A DNA stretch of 64,000 nucleotides. Source: Streptomyces poonensis (GTDB lineage Bacteria; Actinomycetota; Actinomycetes; Streptomycetales; Streptomycetaceae). Below, piece by piece: positions 29,902 through 38,387 of the stretch. Within the stretch, counting starts at the first letter, position 1; every line of letters starts with the position of its first letter. Position numbers and translations under genes: made by a program. The notes under the pieces are model-generated. The model did not search any database, had not been told where the DNA came from, and saw nothing but the letters and a program-made list of their open reading frames with translations. Location: assembly GCF_014650915.1 (NCBI RefSeq), contig NZ_BMVW01000003.1:574424-638423 (forward strand). The letters are read 5' to 3'.

Positions 29902-30681
29902 CTACACGTCCAGGTCCACCACGACCGGCGCGTGGTCGGAGGCGCCCTTGCCCTTGCGCTCCTCGCGGTCCACGTAGGCGTCCGTCACGGCCTTGGCGAA
30001 CGGCTCGTTGCCGTAGACCAGGTCGATGCGCATGCCCCGGTTCTTGGGGAAGCACAGCTGGCGGTAGTCCCAGTACGTGTAGGGGTGGTCGTACTTGAGG
30101 GGGCGGGGGACGACGTCCGTGAGGCCCGCCTCGCGCAGGGAGGTGAGGGCGGCGCGCTCGGCCGGGGTGACGTGGGTGGAGCCCTCGAAGGCGGCCCGGT
30201 CGTAGACGTCGTCGTCCGTCGGCGCCACGTTGTAGTCGCCCAGCACCGCGAACGGGCGGCTGCCGGCGGCGTCGCCCGCGACGGCTGCCCTGAGGGCCTC
30301 GAACCACTGGAGCTTGTACGCGTAGTGGGGGTGGTCCACCTCGCGGCCGTTCGGCACGTACACCGACCAGACGCGGACCGGGCCGCAGGTCGCGGAGACG
30401 GCGCGGGGCTCCTCGGTGCCCTCGTAGCCCGGGTCGCCGGGCAGTCCCTTGACGACGTCCTCGAGGCCGACGCGGGAGAGCACCGCCACGCCGTTCCACC
30501 GGCCGGTGGCGTTGACCGCCGCCTCGTAGCCCAGCTCGCGCAGCTCGCCGAACGGGAAGTTCTCCTCGGCGATCTTGGCCTCCTGGAGACACAGCACGTC
30601 CGTGCCGCTGCTCTCCAGCCAGGCCAGGAGCCGGGGCAGACGGGCGGTGATCGAGTTGACGTTCCAGGTCGCGATGCGCAT
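29902..30681 (-). CDS. xth: Exodeoxyribonuclease III / AP endonuclease
   Basis: 259 aa. The EEP fold motifs are complete: MRIATWNVNSITARLPRLLA, VLCLQEAKI with the metal-binding Glu, SVYVPNGREVDHPHYAYKL, LGDYNVAPTDDDVYD, RIDLVYGNEP and the catalytic GASDHAPVVVDLDV at the C-terminus. It cleaves DNA at abasic sites and degrades 3' ends in base-excision repair. ATG 30681 before RIATWNVN fits the family; a longer reading adds ten unconserved residues. It is convergent with the SGNH hydrolase gene. Confidence 0.93.
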   Translation of the reverse strand: MRIATWNVNSITARLPRLLAWLESSGTDVLCLQEAKIAEENFPFGELRELGYEAAVNATGRWNGVAVLSRVGLEDVVKGLPGDPGYEGTEEPRAVSATCGPVRVWSVYVPNGREVDHPHYAYKLQWFEALRAAVAGDAAGSRPFAVLGDYNVAPTDDDVYDRAAFEGSTHVTPAERAALTSLREAGLTDVVPRPLKYDHPYTYWDYRQLCFPKNRGMRIDLVYGNEPFAKAVTDAYVDREERKGKGASDHAPVVVDLDV

Positions 30682-30751
30682 GCGTCCCAACCTACCCGGA
30701 GGGTCCGACAACGCCCTCGCCCGCCGCCCGCGCCCGTTCGCCCGCGCCCGC

Positions 30752-31384
30752 TCAGAACTCGGCCGACGCGCCCGGTGCCAGCCGCTGGTGGTCGGTGCCG
30801 CCCAGGGCGCCGATCTGCCGGTCGTAGACCGGCCGGGCGAGGTCGGTGAGCAGCGCGTCGTGGACGTCGTACGCCCGCTGCGGCTTCACCTCGCGGACGT
30901 AGTCGATGACCTCGGAGATCTTGTTCCAGGGGGCCATGACGGGGAGCAGCAGCGTCTCGACGGGGTGGTCCGGGACGGTGAGCGCGTCGCCCGGGTGGAA
31001 GACGCGGCCGTCGACGAGGTAACCGACGTTCGTGATGCGCGGGATGTCCGGGTGGATGACGGCGTGGAGTTCGCCGTGGACCTGGACGTCGAAGCCCGCC
31101 GCGGTGAACGTGTCGCCGTGGCCGACCGTGTGCACGCGGCCGGGGAAGGCGGCGGAGATCTTCTCGGCGACGGAGCGCAGCGTCCAGATCCCGGCGTCCG
31201 GGTTGGCCTCCAGGGCCGCGCGAAGCCGCCCCTCGTCGAAGTGGTCGGCGTGCTCGTGCGTCACCAGGACGGCGTCCGCGCCGGCCGTGGCGTCCTCCTC
31301 GCTGAACCCGCCGGGGTCGATGACGAGCGTCCGCCCGCCCTTCTCCAGCCGGACACAGGCGTGCGACTTCTTCGTGAGTTTCAT
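30752..31384 (-). CDS. MBL-fold metal-dependent hydrolase (UlaG-like)
   Basis: 210 aa. MKLTKKSHACVRLEKGGRTL and VIDPGGFSEED start the fold; the metal motif is VTHEHADHFDEGRL (HxHxDH), with further His in VQVHGELHAVIHPD and the Asp in FHPGDALTVPDH. This is the short, UlaG/YtnP-like class of metallo-beta-lactamase-fold proteins, widespread in Streptomyces; the substrate is unknown. ATG 31384 is chosen over one four codons upstream. It is about 70 bases upstream of xth on the same strand and could be cotranscribed. Confidence 0.88.
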   Translation of the reverse strand: MKLTKKSHACVRLEKGGRTLVIDPGGFSEEDATAGADAVLVTHEHADHFDEGRLRAALEANPDAGIWTLRSVAEKISAAFPGRVHTVGHGDTFTAAGFDVQVHGELHAVIHPDIPRITNVGYLVDGRVFHPGDALTVPDHPVETLLLPVMAPWNKISEVIDYVREVKPQRAYDVHDALLTDLARPVYDRQIGALGGTDHQRLAPGASAEF

Positions 31385-31443
31385 GGATCCGTCCATGGTT
31401 CCATCCTGCCTCCGGGTGGCGACGGGGGCGGGGCGGGGTGGTC

Positions 31444-32751
31444 TCAGTCCTGGGGTGTCGTCTCCTCGCGGATGACCTCCTGGGCGACCTTGAAGGCGCT
31501 GCTCGCGGCCGGCACACCGCAGTACACCGCCGCCTGGAGCAGCACTTCCTTGATCTCCGCCGGGGTGAGCCCGTTACGCAGGGCGGCACGGGTGTGGAAG
31601 GCGAGCTCCTCCAGGTGGCCGCCCGCGACCAGGGCGGTCAGGGTGACGCAGCTGCGGGTGCGCCGGTCCAGACCCGGCCGGTCCCAGATCTCGCCCCAGA
31701 CGTACCGGGTGAGGAACTGCTGGAAGTCGCCGGAGAACTCGTCCGCCGAGGACAGCACCCGGTCGACGTGCGCGTCACCGAGCACCTCGCGGCGGATCTT
31801 CAGCCCGGTGTCGTACGGGTCGGGCCGCCCCTCGCCCACGGGCTGTACGGCGACGGCCGGGGCGATCTCGGCGACGGGCCCCGCCTGCGGCGGCACGACG
31901 GCGGGCACCGGCTTCGGCGCGGCCGGGGTGATGGCCATGTGCCCGGTGGCCGTGTCGTAGCCGGGCCCGGGCTGCCAGGCGGAGGAGAAGTGGCGTACGA
32001 GCAGGTCCGTGACGGCGGCGGGCTGTTCGACGGGGACGAGGTGGGAGGCGCCGGGGACGACGGCGAGCCGGGCGTCCGGGATTCCGGCGACCAGCGTGCG
32101 GGCCTCGGCGGGCCCGGTGACCTGGTCGTCGGAGCCGACGAGGACGAGGGTCGGCACACCGACCCGGCCGAGTTCGGCCCGTACGTCGAACGCTGCGAGC
32201 GCCTCGCACGCCGCGATGTAGCAGCCGGGGTCGGTGGTGCGCACCATCTGCACGGCCCACTCGGTGATCGCGGGCTGGGCGGCCGCGAACCCGCCGGTGA
32301 ACCACCGCTCGGGCGAGCTGCGGGCGATCGGGTCGAGGCCGTTCGTCCGTACGATCACTCCGCGCTGGCGCCACTCGTCCGCCGTGCCGAAGCGCGGTGA
32401 GGCGGCGATCAGCGCGAGCGAGGCGACGCGTTCGGGGTGGCGCAGCGCGAGCTCCACGCCGACGGCGCCACCGAGGGAGCAGCCCGCGTAGCCGAAGCGC
32501 TGCACCCCGAGTGCGTCGAGGGTGGCCAGCAGCCGGGTCGCCAGCTCGGTGACCGAGCCCGCCGGGTGCGCGGGGGCACCGCCGTGGCCCGGCAGGTCGA
32601 ACCGGACGACGCGCCACTGCTTCGTCAGCTCCGGGATCTGGCGGTCCCACATGTGCCATGTCGTACCCAGTGAGGGACCCAAGATGAGGACTGGGGCGTC
32701 TTCCGGCCCGTCACAGCGGTACTGCAGGGTGTTGGTCGGTGTCTCGCTCAC
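31444..32751 (-). CDS. pcaL: Bifunctional 3-oxoadipate enol-lactonase / 4-carboxymuconolactone decarboxylase
   Basis: 435 aa. Residues about 1-260 are an alpha/beta hydrolase with nucleophile elbow YAGCSLGGAVGVELAL, Asp in LVLVGSDDQVTGP and His in VPGASHLVPVEQP, the enol-lactonase (PcaD). A Pro/Ala-rich linker leads to a carboxymuconolactone decarboxylase domain (PcaC) with TRSCVTLTALVAGGHLEELA and HTRAALRNGLTPAEIKEVLL. The fused PcaDC performs two consecutive steps of the protocatechuate branch of the beta-ketoadipate pathway; other pca genes are not here. GTG 32751 is the natural start. The integrase gene ends 20 bases upstream, so a pca operon may have been separated by insertion. Confidence 0.9.
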   Translation of the reverse strand: MSETPTNTLQYRCDGPEDAPVLILGPSLGTTWHMWDRQIPELTKQWRVVRFDLPGHGGAPAHPAGSVTELATRLLATLDALGVQRFGYAGCSLGGAVGVELALRHPERVASLALIAASPRFGTADEWRQRGVIVRTNGLDPIARSSPERWFTGGFAAAQPAITEWAVQMVRTTDPGCYIAACEALAAFDVRAELGRVGVPTLVLVGSDDQVTGPAEARTLVAGIPDARLAVVPGASHLVPVEQPAAVTDLLVRHFSSAWQPGPGYDTATGHMAITPAAPKPVPAVVPPQAGPVAEIAPAVAVQPVGEGRPDPYDTGLKIRREVLGDAHVDRVLSSADEFSGDFQQFLTRYVWGEIWDRPGLDRRTRSCVTLTALVAGGHLEELAFHTRAALRNGLTPAEIKEVLLQAAVYCGVPAASSAFKVAQEVIREETTPQD

Positions 32752-32771
32752 GTCCTGCACGCTCTCACATC

Positions 32772-33953
32772 TCACAATTTCTCACATGCCGGGGTCGGGG
32801 CCCCGTGCAAGCCGTCCCACGTTGTGGCGGCTCCGCGAAGATCCTCCACATCCGGCTTGACGTACCACTTCTTGGTGGTCTTCACGTTCGTGTGCCCGGC
32901 CCACCGCGCAAGGATGTGGTCCGGCACCCCGTTGTTGGCCAGGTACGTGAGGCACGACGAGCGGGCATCGTATATGCGAACGCGACGGAGACCGAGCAGT
33001 TCCATGAGCCGGTACGCGCGTCGGCGCAGCTGCTTGATCGTGAAGGCTTCTCCGGTCTCGTGCACCAGGACGTAGCCGGCGTTCGTGTAAGCCTCACCCA
33101 GAGCCAGCCTCTCCTTGGCTTGGAGAGCCCTGAACGACTGCAGAGCAGCCAGCACCGGCGCGGGCAACGGAAGTTGCCGTTCACCAGCCAAAGACTTGGT
33201 GTCCTTTTCCACCACGTACCGGTTGCCCATCATCGTGCGCGTGTTGGCAATGGTGATCGTGGCGCTGTCCAGGTCGACGTCTTCCCATCGAAGTCCGCAG
33301 ACTTCAGCCGGACGTAGCCCCATGAGGGACAGCAGGAGCGGAGCGTAGAGCCGTTCCTCCTTCACCCCCTGAACGAAAGCCTGAACTTCCTGCACGTTCC
33401 AGGGCTTCACCTCATGCTTGTTCTTCCGCTCCTCTTTACGAGCTCTGCGCGGAATGGTCACGTGATTCGCCACGTTCACAGGCACCAGCCTACGCGTCAC
33501 GGCTCGGTTCAAAGCATCCTTCAACCGAGCAAGGCTCATGTCCACGCTGGTCACTCCGAGTGGAGTTCCTGCCTTACCAGCGCGTACACGCCCGTACTTC
33601 AGAGCCCAGTGCATCCACTCTTCTACGTTCTCTTCAGTGAGTTCCTGAAGACGGATGTTACCGAGCTGCCCCCGAAGCCGGTCCAGGGTGATCCGGTAGC
33701 TGTAGATGGTGGTTTCTTCCAGATCTTCAGCTTTCATGGCTAGCCACTGGTCGAGCCACTCATTCACGGTGATTTTATTGGGTGGTACGAACGTCCCTTC
33801 CTGGCGACGGTTGGTGATGCGTGCATACTCGGCCTTGGCTTCCTTCAACGTGTCGAACGTACGGGTTAGCTGCTTGCGCTTGCCGGTGGTGGGGTTAACC
33901 CCTACGTCGACTACGAACCTGTACCGGACCTCCCCCTTGGCGTTCGGCGGCAA
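32772..33953 (-). CDS. int: Phage-type tyrosine recombinase/integrase
   Basis: About 393 aa. The N-terminal arm/AP2-like domain (RYRFVVDVGVNPTTGKRKQL, EYARITNRRQEGTFVPP) and core-binding domain (VNEWLDQWLAMKAEDLEETT) lead to the catalytic domain with Arg in LLSLMGLRPAEVCGLRWEDV, YDARSSCLTYLANNGV (Tyr in place of the usual His of HxxR), WAGHTNVKTTKKWY with the second His and the nucleophile Tyr. Start is unusual: the first standard start in frame is this TTG, but homology-like sequence continues upstream (VPIKK) to a GTA at 33980 sitting 5 bases behind AGGAG; CTG 33974 is the alternative. It marks an integrated element lying to its right. Confidence 0.87.
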   Translation of the reverse strand: MPPNAKGEVRYRFVVDVGVNPTTGKRKQLTRTFDTLKEAKAEYARITNRRQEGTFVPPNKITVNEWLDQWLAMKAEDLEETTIYSYRITLDRLRGQLGNIRLQELTEENVEEWMHWALKYGRVRAGKAGTPLGVTSVDMSLARLKDALNRAVTRRLVPVNVANHVTIPRRARKEERKNKHEVKPWNVQEVQAFVQGVKEERLYAPLLLSLMGLRPAEVCGLRWEDVDLDSATITIANTRTMMGNRYVVEKDTKSLAGERQLPLPAPVLAALQSFRALQAKERLALGEAYTNAGYVLVHETGEAFTIKQLRRRAYRLMELLGLRRVRIYDARSSCLTYLANNGVPDHILARWAGHTNVKTTKKWYVKPDVEDLRGAATTWDGLHGAPTPACEKL

Positions 33954-33980
33954 CTTTTTGATCGGAACGGACAGGACTAC

Positions 33981-34475
33981 TCACTCTCCTTCAGACGTGG
34001 ATATTCCAGATCGGCGCAGGCGTGACTGCGTTCCAGCGCAACAACACCACGGCCATCAGGCAGCTCCATACGGTGCCGCTCTCTCCTCTTCCTCCTCGGA
34101 TCCACGGCGATATGCACCGTGTCCGCTACGGCTCCACCGCCAAGGGCAGCCTGGGGCGAACACCCGCAATAGTCGTAACGATTGCCGGTTTGGCTAACCG
34201 GCGGTAGTGGCTTATTATGCGCTCGCGCTCCGCCAGTGGGGTCGTCGCCAGCTGTCAGTCACAACGCCCATCGATGCCCTAGAGCAGCCCTCACCCCGAA
34301 GCCTCCAGTCCCGAGGAACGGAAGTCGGTAGTCGCTGCGAGCGCCATGCAGTCGGATGCATGTGCTCGGTCCAGGCGTTCAGCACTTGCGAGAAAGACGG
34401 CGTGGTTAGAGACGAACAGGGTGGGGTGAGCGCGTCGACGCACGGAACTCCTCGATGTGTCACCCGGTTGGCCAT
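33981..34475. other. Intergenic stretch right of the integrase, no gene recognised
   Basis: About 500 bases with more A/T than neighbouring genes and only short reading frames on both strands, none with consistent third-position GC bias or a ribosome site. The phage attachment core might be expected near the integrase, but I could not identify one because no second copy is visible. An excisionase-like gene was looked for and not found. Confidence 0.4.
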
Positions 34476-34853
34476 TCACCGGCCGCGTGTTTCCGGGGTG
34501 TCATACGTTGACATAGCCCCGTAGAAGGTTCCAGTGTTTCGCAGCCCTTCCTCGTCTGCCGTGGGCGAATGCCGAATACCGCAGTCCACAGGCCAGTCAT
34601 GCGCTTCCAGGTGCCCGCACCGGGGTGGGGGTGCGAAAACCGTAGCCGCGATGCACTCGCGCAGCTGGTCAATTACAGGTGCAGTGGTCACGAACAGCTG
34701 GACCGCCCATTGGCCATCTTGCTCACCGCAGGCCAGCGCCACGACAACGTCTACGCACGCCCGCTTTGCACTCGGATGCCGCGCGCGGGGATAGAGCGAA
34801 GTCGAGAACCTTCCCCTACCGTGCACGGCACTTCTCCGGCGTACGACGATCAC
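34476..34853 (-). CDS. Possible hypothetical protein, true start uncertain
   Basis: The minus-strand frame reads ACGEQDGQWAVQLFVTTAPV, IDQLRECIAATVFAPPPRCG and HLEAHDWPVDCGIRHSPTAD before its stop. The mix of hydrophobic and acidic residues and the CGHLEAHDWPVDC stretch look like real protein, reminiscent of small Streptomyces element-borne proteins, but I cannot name a family. The first 40 codons are Arg/Ala-rich and look noncoding, so the start is probably internal. It may also be a decayed gene. Confidence 0.3.
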   Translation of the reverse strand: MIVVRRRSAVHGRGRFSTSLYPRARHPSAKRACVDVVVALACGEQDGQWAVQLFVTTAPVIDQLRECIAATVFAPPPRCGHLEAHDWPVDCGIRHSPTADEEGLRNTGTFYGAMSTYDTPETRGR

Positions 34854-34894
34854 GTTACGAGCAAGTCATTGCGCCCGTCGATACCTCTGGTGAG

Positions 34895-35296
34895 TCATCC
34901 GTCCGGCTGCTCAATACCGGGACGCTGGACAGCGGCGCGGATGAGGGCGCGCACGAACTCCTCGGGACGGAGGTTGGCAGCCGCAGCCGCGGTCGCCAAG
35001 GAGCGATGCTCCGTGTGCTCCAGGTTGATGCGGAGGGGGCGGTTCTGTGTGAGGCGAAGCTCCTCGGGAGTGTGCAGCTGGCCGAGGTGTTCGCTGAGCA
35101 GCTCGGCCAAGAGCGCAGGGATCGGGGGACGGGGCCGCTCCCCTCGTCGTATCCAGCGTCCGACGCGTGTGTGGTCGACGGCGATGCCGCGATACCCCGC
35201 GTGGGAGGCGCAGGCGTTGAGGCGTCGGGCGGTTTCGTGGTTGCTCCAGCCGGCGGCGGCGAGCGCCAGCGCAAGGGGGTAGTTGGGGGTGCTCAT
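34895..35296 (-). CDS. Small DNA-binding protein (HTH-like N-terminus, ribbon-helix-helix-like C-terminus)
   Basis: 133 aa from ATG 35296, which has GGAGG 9 bases upstream. The N-terminal half (NYPLALALAAAGWSNHETAR, VDHTRVGRWIRRGERPRPPI, PALLAELLSEHLG) resembles the DNA-binding head of Streptomyces HTH/TPR regulators but the TPR part is absent. The C-terminal RINLEHTEHRSLATAAAAAN, LRPEEFVRALIRAAV looks like a CopG-type ribbon-helix-helix segment. It is divergent from murC across 182 bases, so it is a good candidate regulator of that gene. Domain calls are by eye only. Confidence 0.55.
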   Translation of the reverse strand: MSTPNYPLALALAAAGWSNHETARRLNACASHAGYRGIAVDHTRVGRWIRRGERPRPPIPALLAELLSEHLGQLHTPEELRLTQNRPLRINLEHTEHRSLATAAAAANLRPEEFVRALIRAAVQRPGIEQPDG

Positions 35297-35478
35297 GGCG
35301 TGTCTCCTCCACGCCAGGACGGCACATGCGGTGTGGCTCGGGAGTGCGAACGCGTCCGCACCCCCGTGAGCAGTAGATGCCATGCGCCCCGGAAGGACAC
35401 CGTGGTCTCGCGGCGCTCAACACCGTTGCGCCGTTTACGAGTTGGGGTGGCAACTGCCGCCCTGAAGGAGGCTGTTCC

Positions 35479-36927
35479 ATGGCAGAGACCGCAGTTCCCA
35501 AGATCACTCCGAGCCTGGTGGCCGGTGACCCGGTCGACCTGAGCCGGGTGCACTTCGTCGGCGTCGGCGGTACCGGGATGCTGCCGCTGGCGCGGGTGTG
35601 CGTCGGGCGGGGGTTCGCCGTGTCCGGCAGCGACGCCAAGCCGTCGGCGGGCCTGAGCGAGCTGGAGCGTCTGGGCGCCAGGGTGCATGTCGGGCACTCC
35701 GCCGCGCAGGTGCCCGCGGACGCGACGGCCGTGGTGTTCACCCATGCGGTTGCGGAGGACAACCCGGAGATCCGTGCGGCGCATCTGCGGGGCATCCCGC
35801 TGGTGCACCGCTCGGCGGCGCTGAACGTCCTGATGAGCGGCGTGACGGCGATCGGTGTGCTGGGCACCCACGGCAAGACCTCCACGGCGGGAATGCTCTC
35901 GGTCGGGCTCACTCGCATGGAGCACGCGCCGACGTACGTGGTCGGCGGCGAGCTGCAGGGGCCGGCCAGCGGCGGCCGGTCCGGTGACGGCGGATTCTTC
36001 GTCGCCGAGGTCGACGAGTCCGACCGCTCGCACCTGGGCGTGCGGGTGGACGTGGCGGTGATCACCGACATCGGTCACGACCACCCGGAGTGCTACGCCG
36101 GCGAGCAGGATCACGTCCAGGCGTACGAGTCGTTCGTGCGTGGCATGCCGTCGAACGGCCTCGTGGTGCTCAGCACGGACGCGCCCGCGGGCCAGGCCCT
36201 CGCCGCACGGCTGGCCGAGGCCGACGGCGGACCGCGGCTGGTCACGGTCGGCACGGCGTCGCACGCGACCTGGCGCCTGACGAACGCGGTCTCCGTCGGC
36301 GGCTCCAGCACGGCGATGCTGCACGGGCCGGGTGGGCTCGAGATGTCTCTCAAGCTGCGGATTCCGGGCGTGCACCAGCTCAGGAACGCGGCCGCGGCCG
36401 TGGCCGCCGTCCACGCCCTGGGGCTGGACCACGAGCTGCTCGTGGAGCAGCTGGGCTACTTCGACGGCGTGGCGCGCCGGATGAGCATGGCCGGTGAGGC
36501 GGCCGGGGTGCGGGTGTACGACTCGTATGCGCACCACCCGGCCGAGGTCACCGCGGACCTGGCGGCCGCGCGTACCCTCCTCGGTGAGGAGGGGCGCGTG
36601 ATCGCGGTGTTCCAGCCGACCGGTCAGGCCCGGCTCGACGCCTTCGGCGCCGCGTACGGGACCGCGCTGGCGGGCTGCGACCAGGTGGTGCTGACGGACA
36701 GCACCGGCCTCCTGCGTCAGGAGGCGCTGGAGGTGCTGTCCGTCCAGATCAGCCGGGCGGGCGGCACCGCTCGGGCCGTGGAGCGGGACCGGGCCGAGGC
36801 CGTGGTGCGTGCCGCCCGGGCGGCGCGGCCGGGGGACGTGGTCGTGCTCATCGGCACGGGTGACCTGGTCGACCACGGCTCGCGGCTGACGGCGGCGCTG
36901 AGCGGCCTGGTCCAGGCCGCGGCCTAA
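35479..36927 (+). CDS. murC: UDP-N-acetylmuramate--L-alanine ligase paralog
   Basis: 482 aa. All Mur ligase signatures are present: nucleotide-binding GVGGTGMLPLARVCVGRG, P-loop GVLGTHGKTSTAGMLSVG, FFVAEVDESDRSHL, ITDIGHDHPECYAG and the C-terminal domain motif VRVYDSYAHHPAEVTADLAA. It should add an L-amino acid (normally L-Ala) to UDP-MurNAc. GAAGGAGG lies 8 bases before the ATG. It is not in a division/cell-wall (dcw) operon but alone beside an integrase and head-to-head with murF: the two stop codons overlap in CTAA. This is therefore a paralog in an accessory cassette; an altered amino-acid preference is possible but not shown. Confidence 0.88.
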   Translation: MAETAVPKITPSLVAGDPVDLSRVHFVGVGGTGMLPLARVCVGRGFAVSGSDAKPSAGLSELERLGARVHVGHSAAQVPADATAVVFTHAVAEDNPEIRAAHLRGIPLVHRSAALNVLMSGVTAIGVLGTHGKTSTAGMLSVGLTRMEHAPTYVVGGELQGPASGGRSGDGGFFVAEVDESDRSHLGVRVDVAVITDIGHDHPECYAGEQDHVQAYESFVRGMPSNGLVVLSTDAPAGQALAARLAEADGGPRLVTVGTASHATWRLTNAVSVGGSSTAMLHGPGGLEMSLKLRIPGVHQLRNAAAAVAAVHALGLDHELLVEQLGYFDGVARRMSMAGEAAGVRVYDSYAHHPAEVTADLAAARTLLGEEGRVIAVFQPTGQARLDAFGAAYGTALAGCDQVVLTDSTGLLRQEALEVLSVQISRAGGTARAVERDRAEAVVRAARAARPGDVVVLIGTGDLVDHGSRLTAALSGLVQAAA

Positions 36928-38327
36928 GCGCCGGCGGGCTCGGGGTCTGGCTGCAGCAGTGCTTCGGCGAGCTGCTGCATCTGGACCCCACGGGAGGCCT
37001 TGACCAGGACGACGTCGCCGCTGCGGAGCGTGGAGCGCAGCAGCTGCAAGGCGGCGTCCTGGTCGGGCAGGTGCAGGGCGGTGGCTCCGGCGTCCCGGGC
37101 GGCCTGCTGGATCCATCCGGCTTCGTCGCCTCCCACTGTGATGAGCTGGTGCAGGTTCAGGCGGGCGGCGTGCCGGCCGATGTCCTCGTGGGCGGCACGC
37201 GTATCCGGGCCGAGTTCGTTCATGCGGCCGAGGACGGCGATCGCCTGCTGGTCATGGCCGCGGGCCATGGCGGCGAGCGCGTCGAGGGAGGAGCGCATCG
37301 AGTCCGGGTTGGCGTTGTAGGCGTCGTTGACGATCGTGACGCCGTCGGCCCGGGTGTGCGTCTCCATGCGCCACCGGGACTGGGTGGTGGCGGCGGACAG
37401 CAGGTCGGCGATCTGGGCCGGGGGCAGGCCGGCTTCGCGACCGACGGCGGACGCGGCGAGGCTGTTGTAGATCTGGGGGCGGCCGACGAACTGCAGCTGG
37501 ACCGGGGCGGTGCCCTCGGGCGTGTGCAGGGTGTAGGCGGGCTGGCCCTGATCGTTGAGGGTGATGTCGGTGGCCCGGATGTCGGCGCTCTCGTCCAGGC
37601 CGTAGGTGACGACGCGGGCGGCGGTGCGGTGGGCCATGGCCCGTACGCGGGGGTCGTCGGCGTTGAGGACGGCGAGCCCGCCGGTGGGGAGGGCTTCGAC
37701 GATTTCGCCCTTGGCGCGGGCGATGTTGTCCTGGCCGCCGAATTCACCGACGTGGGCGGTGCCGACGTTGGTGACGACGCTGATGCGGGGCGGGGCGATC
37801 TCGGTCAGGTCGCGGATGTGGCCGATCTTCCTGGCGCCCATTTCCAGGACGAGGAAGCGGGTGGAGGGGTCGGCCAGGGTGATGGTCAGCGGCAGGCCGA
37901 TCTCGTTGTTGAAGCTCTGGGGCGTGGCCACTGTGGGGCCGGCGGCGGGCAGGAGCTGGGCGATGAAGTCCTTGGTGGACGTCTTGCCGGCCGAGCCGGT
38001 GATCGCGACGACGCGGGTGTCCGTGAGGGCGCTGTGGACGAGGTGCCGGCCCAGGCGCCCGAACGCGGCGAGCACGTCGTCGACGACGATCGCGGGGACA
38101 CCGACGGGCCGGGTGGTCAGCGCGGCCACCGCGCCGCGCGTGGCTGCCTGCTTCGCGTAGTCGTGCCCGTCGCCGGTCTTGCCGGCGAGGGCGATGAACA
38201 GCGATCCGGGCTTGGCCTCGCGGGAGTCGAACACGGCGGGCGCGACGACGCGGGCGGCAGGGTCGGGGGTGTCGGACAGGCGGCCGCCGACGACTTCAGC
38301 GATGGTCGACAAAGGCATGGGGTGCAC
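36924..38327 (-). CDS. murF: UDP-N-acetylmuramoyl-tripeptide--D-alanyl-D-alanine ligase paralog
   Basis: 467 aa. Motifs: VFDSREAKPGSLFIALAG (N-terminal UDP-binding), P-loop ITGSAGKTSTKDFIAQLL, FLVLEMGARKIGHI, SVVTNVGTAHVGEFG, VNDAYNANPDSMRSSLDALA. MurF joins a D,D-dipeptide to UDP-MurNAc-tripeptide. GTG 38327 is preferred since GGGAG lies 6 bases upstream; ATG 38318 is possible. It is the last gene of an apparent minus-strand operon ddl, PLP enzyme, C39-like protein, gntR, murF, about 60 bases behind the gntR frame. The pairing with a Ddl that lacks standard substrate residues suggests it handles an unusual dipeptide. Confidence 0.88.
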   Translation of the reverse strand: MHPMPLSTIAEVVGGRLSDTPDPAARVVAPAVFDSREAKPGSLFIALAGKTGDGHDYAKQAATRGAVAALTTRPVGVPAIVVDDVLAAFGRLGRHLVHSALTDTRVVAITGSAGKTSTKDFIAQLLPAAGPTVATPQSFNNEIGLPLTITLADPSTRFLVLEMGARKIGHIRDLTEIAPPRISVVTNVGTAHVGEFGGQDNIARAKGEIVEALPTGGLAVLNADDPRVRAMAHRTAARVVTYGLDESADIRATDITLNDQGQPAYTLHTPEGTAPVQLQFVGRPQIYNSLAASAVGREAGLPPAQIADLLSAATTQSRWRMETHTRADGVTIVNDAYNANPDSMRSSLDALAAMARGHDQQAIAVLGRMNELGPDTRAAHEDIGRHAARLNLHQLITVGGDEAGWIQQAARDAGATALHLPDQDAALQLLRSTLRSGDVVLVKASRGVQMQQLAEALLQPDPEPAGA

Positions 38328-38387
38328 GGGATCTCCCAAATCGAATGTTTCTCATGGATGCTGCCGGGCTGAGGCGGTGACGCGCGG

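Noticed and set aside
32752..32800. tRNA gene as the attachment site of the integrase
   Set aside because: No cloverleaf-like sequence with a T-loop motif was seen next to the integrase or elsewhere in the window.
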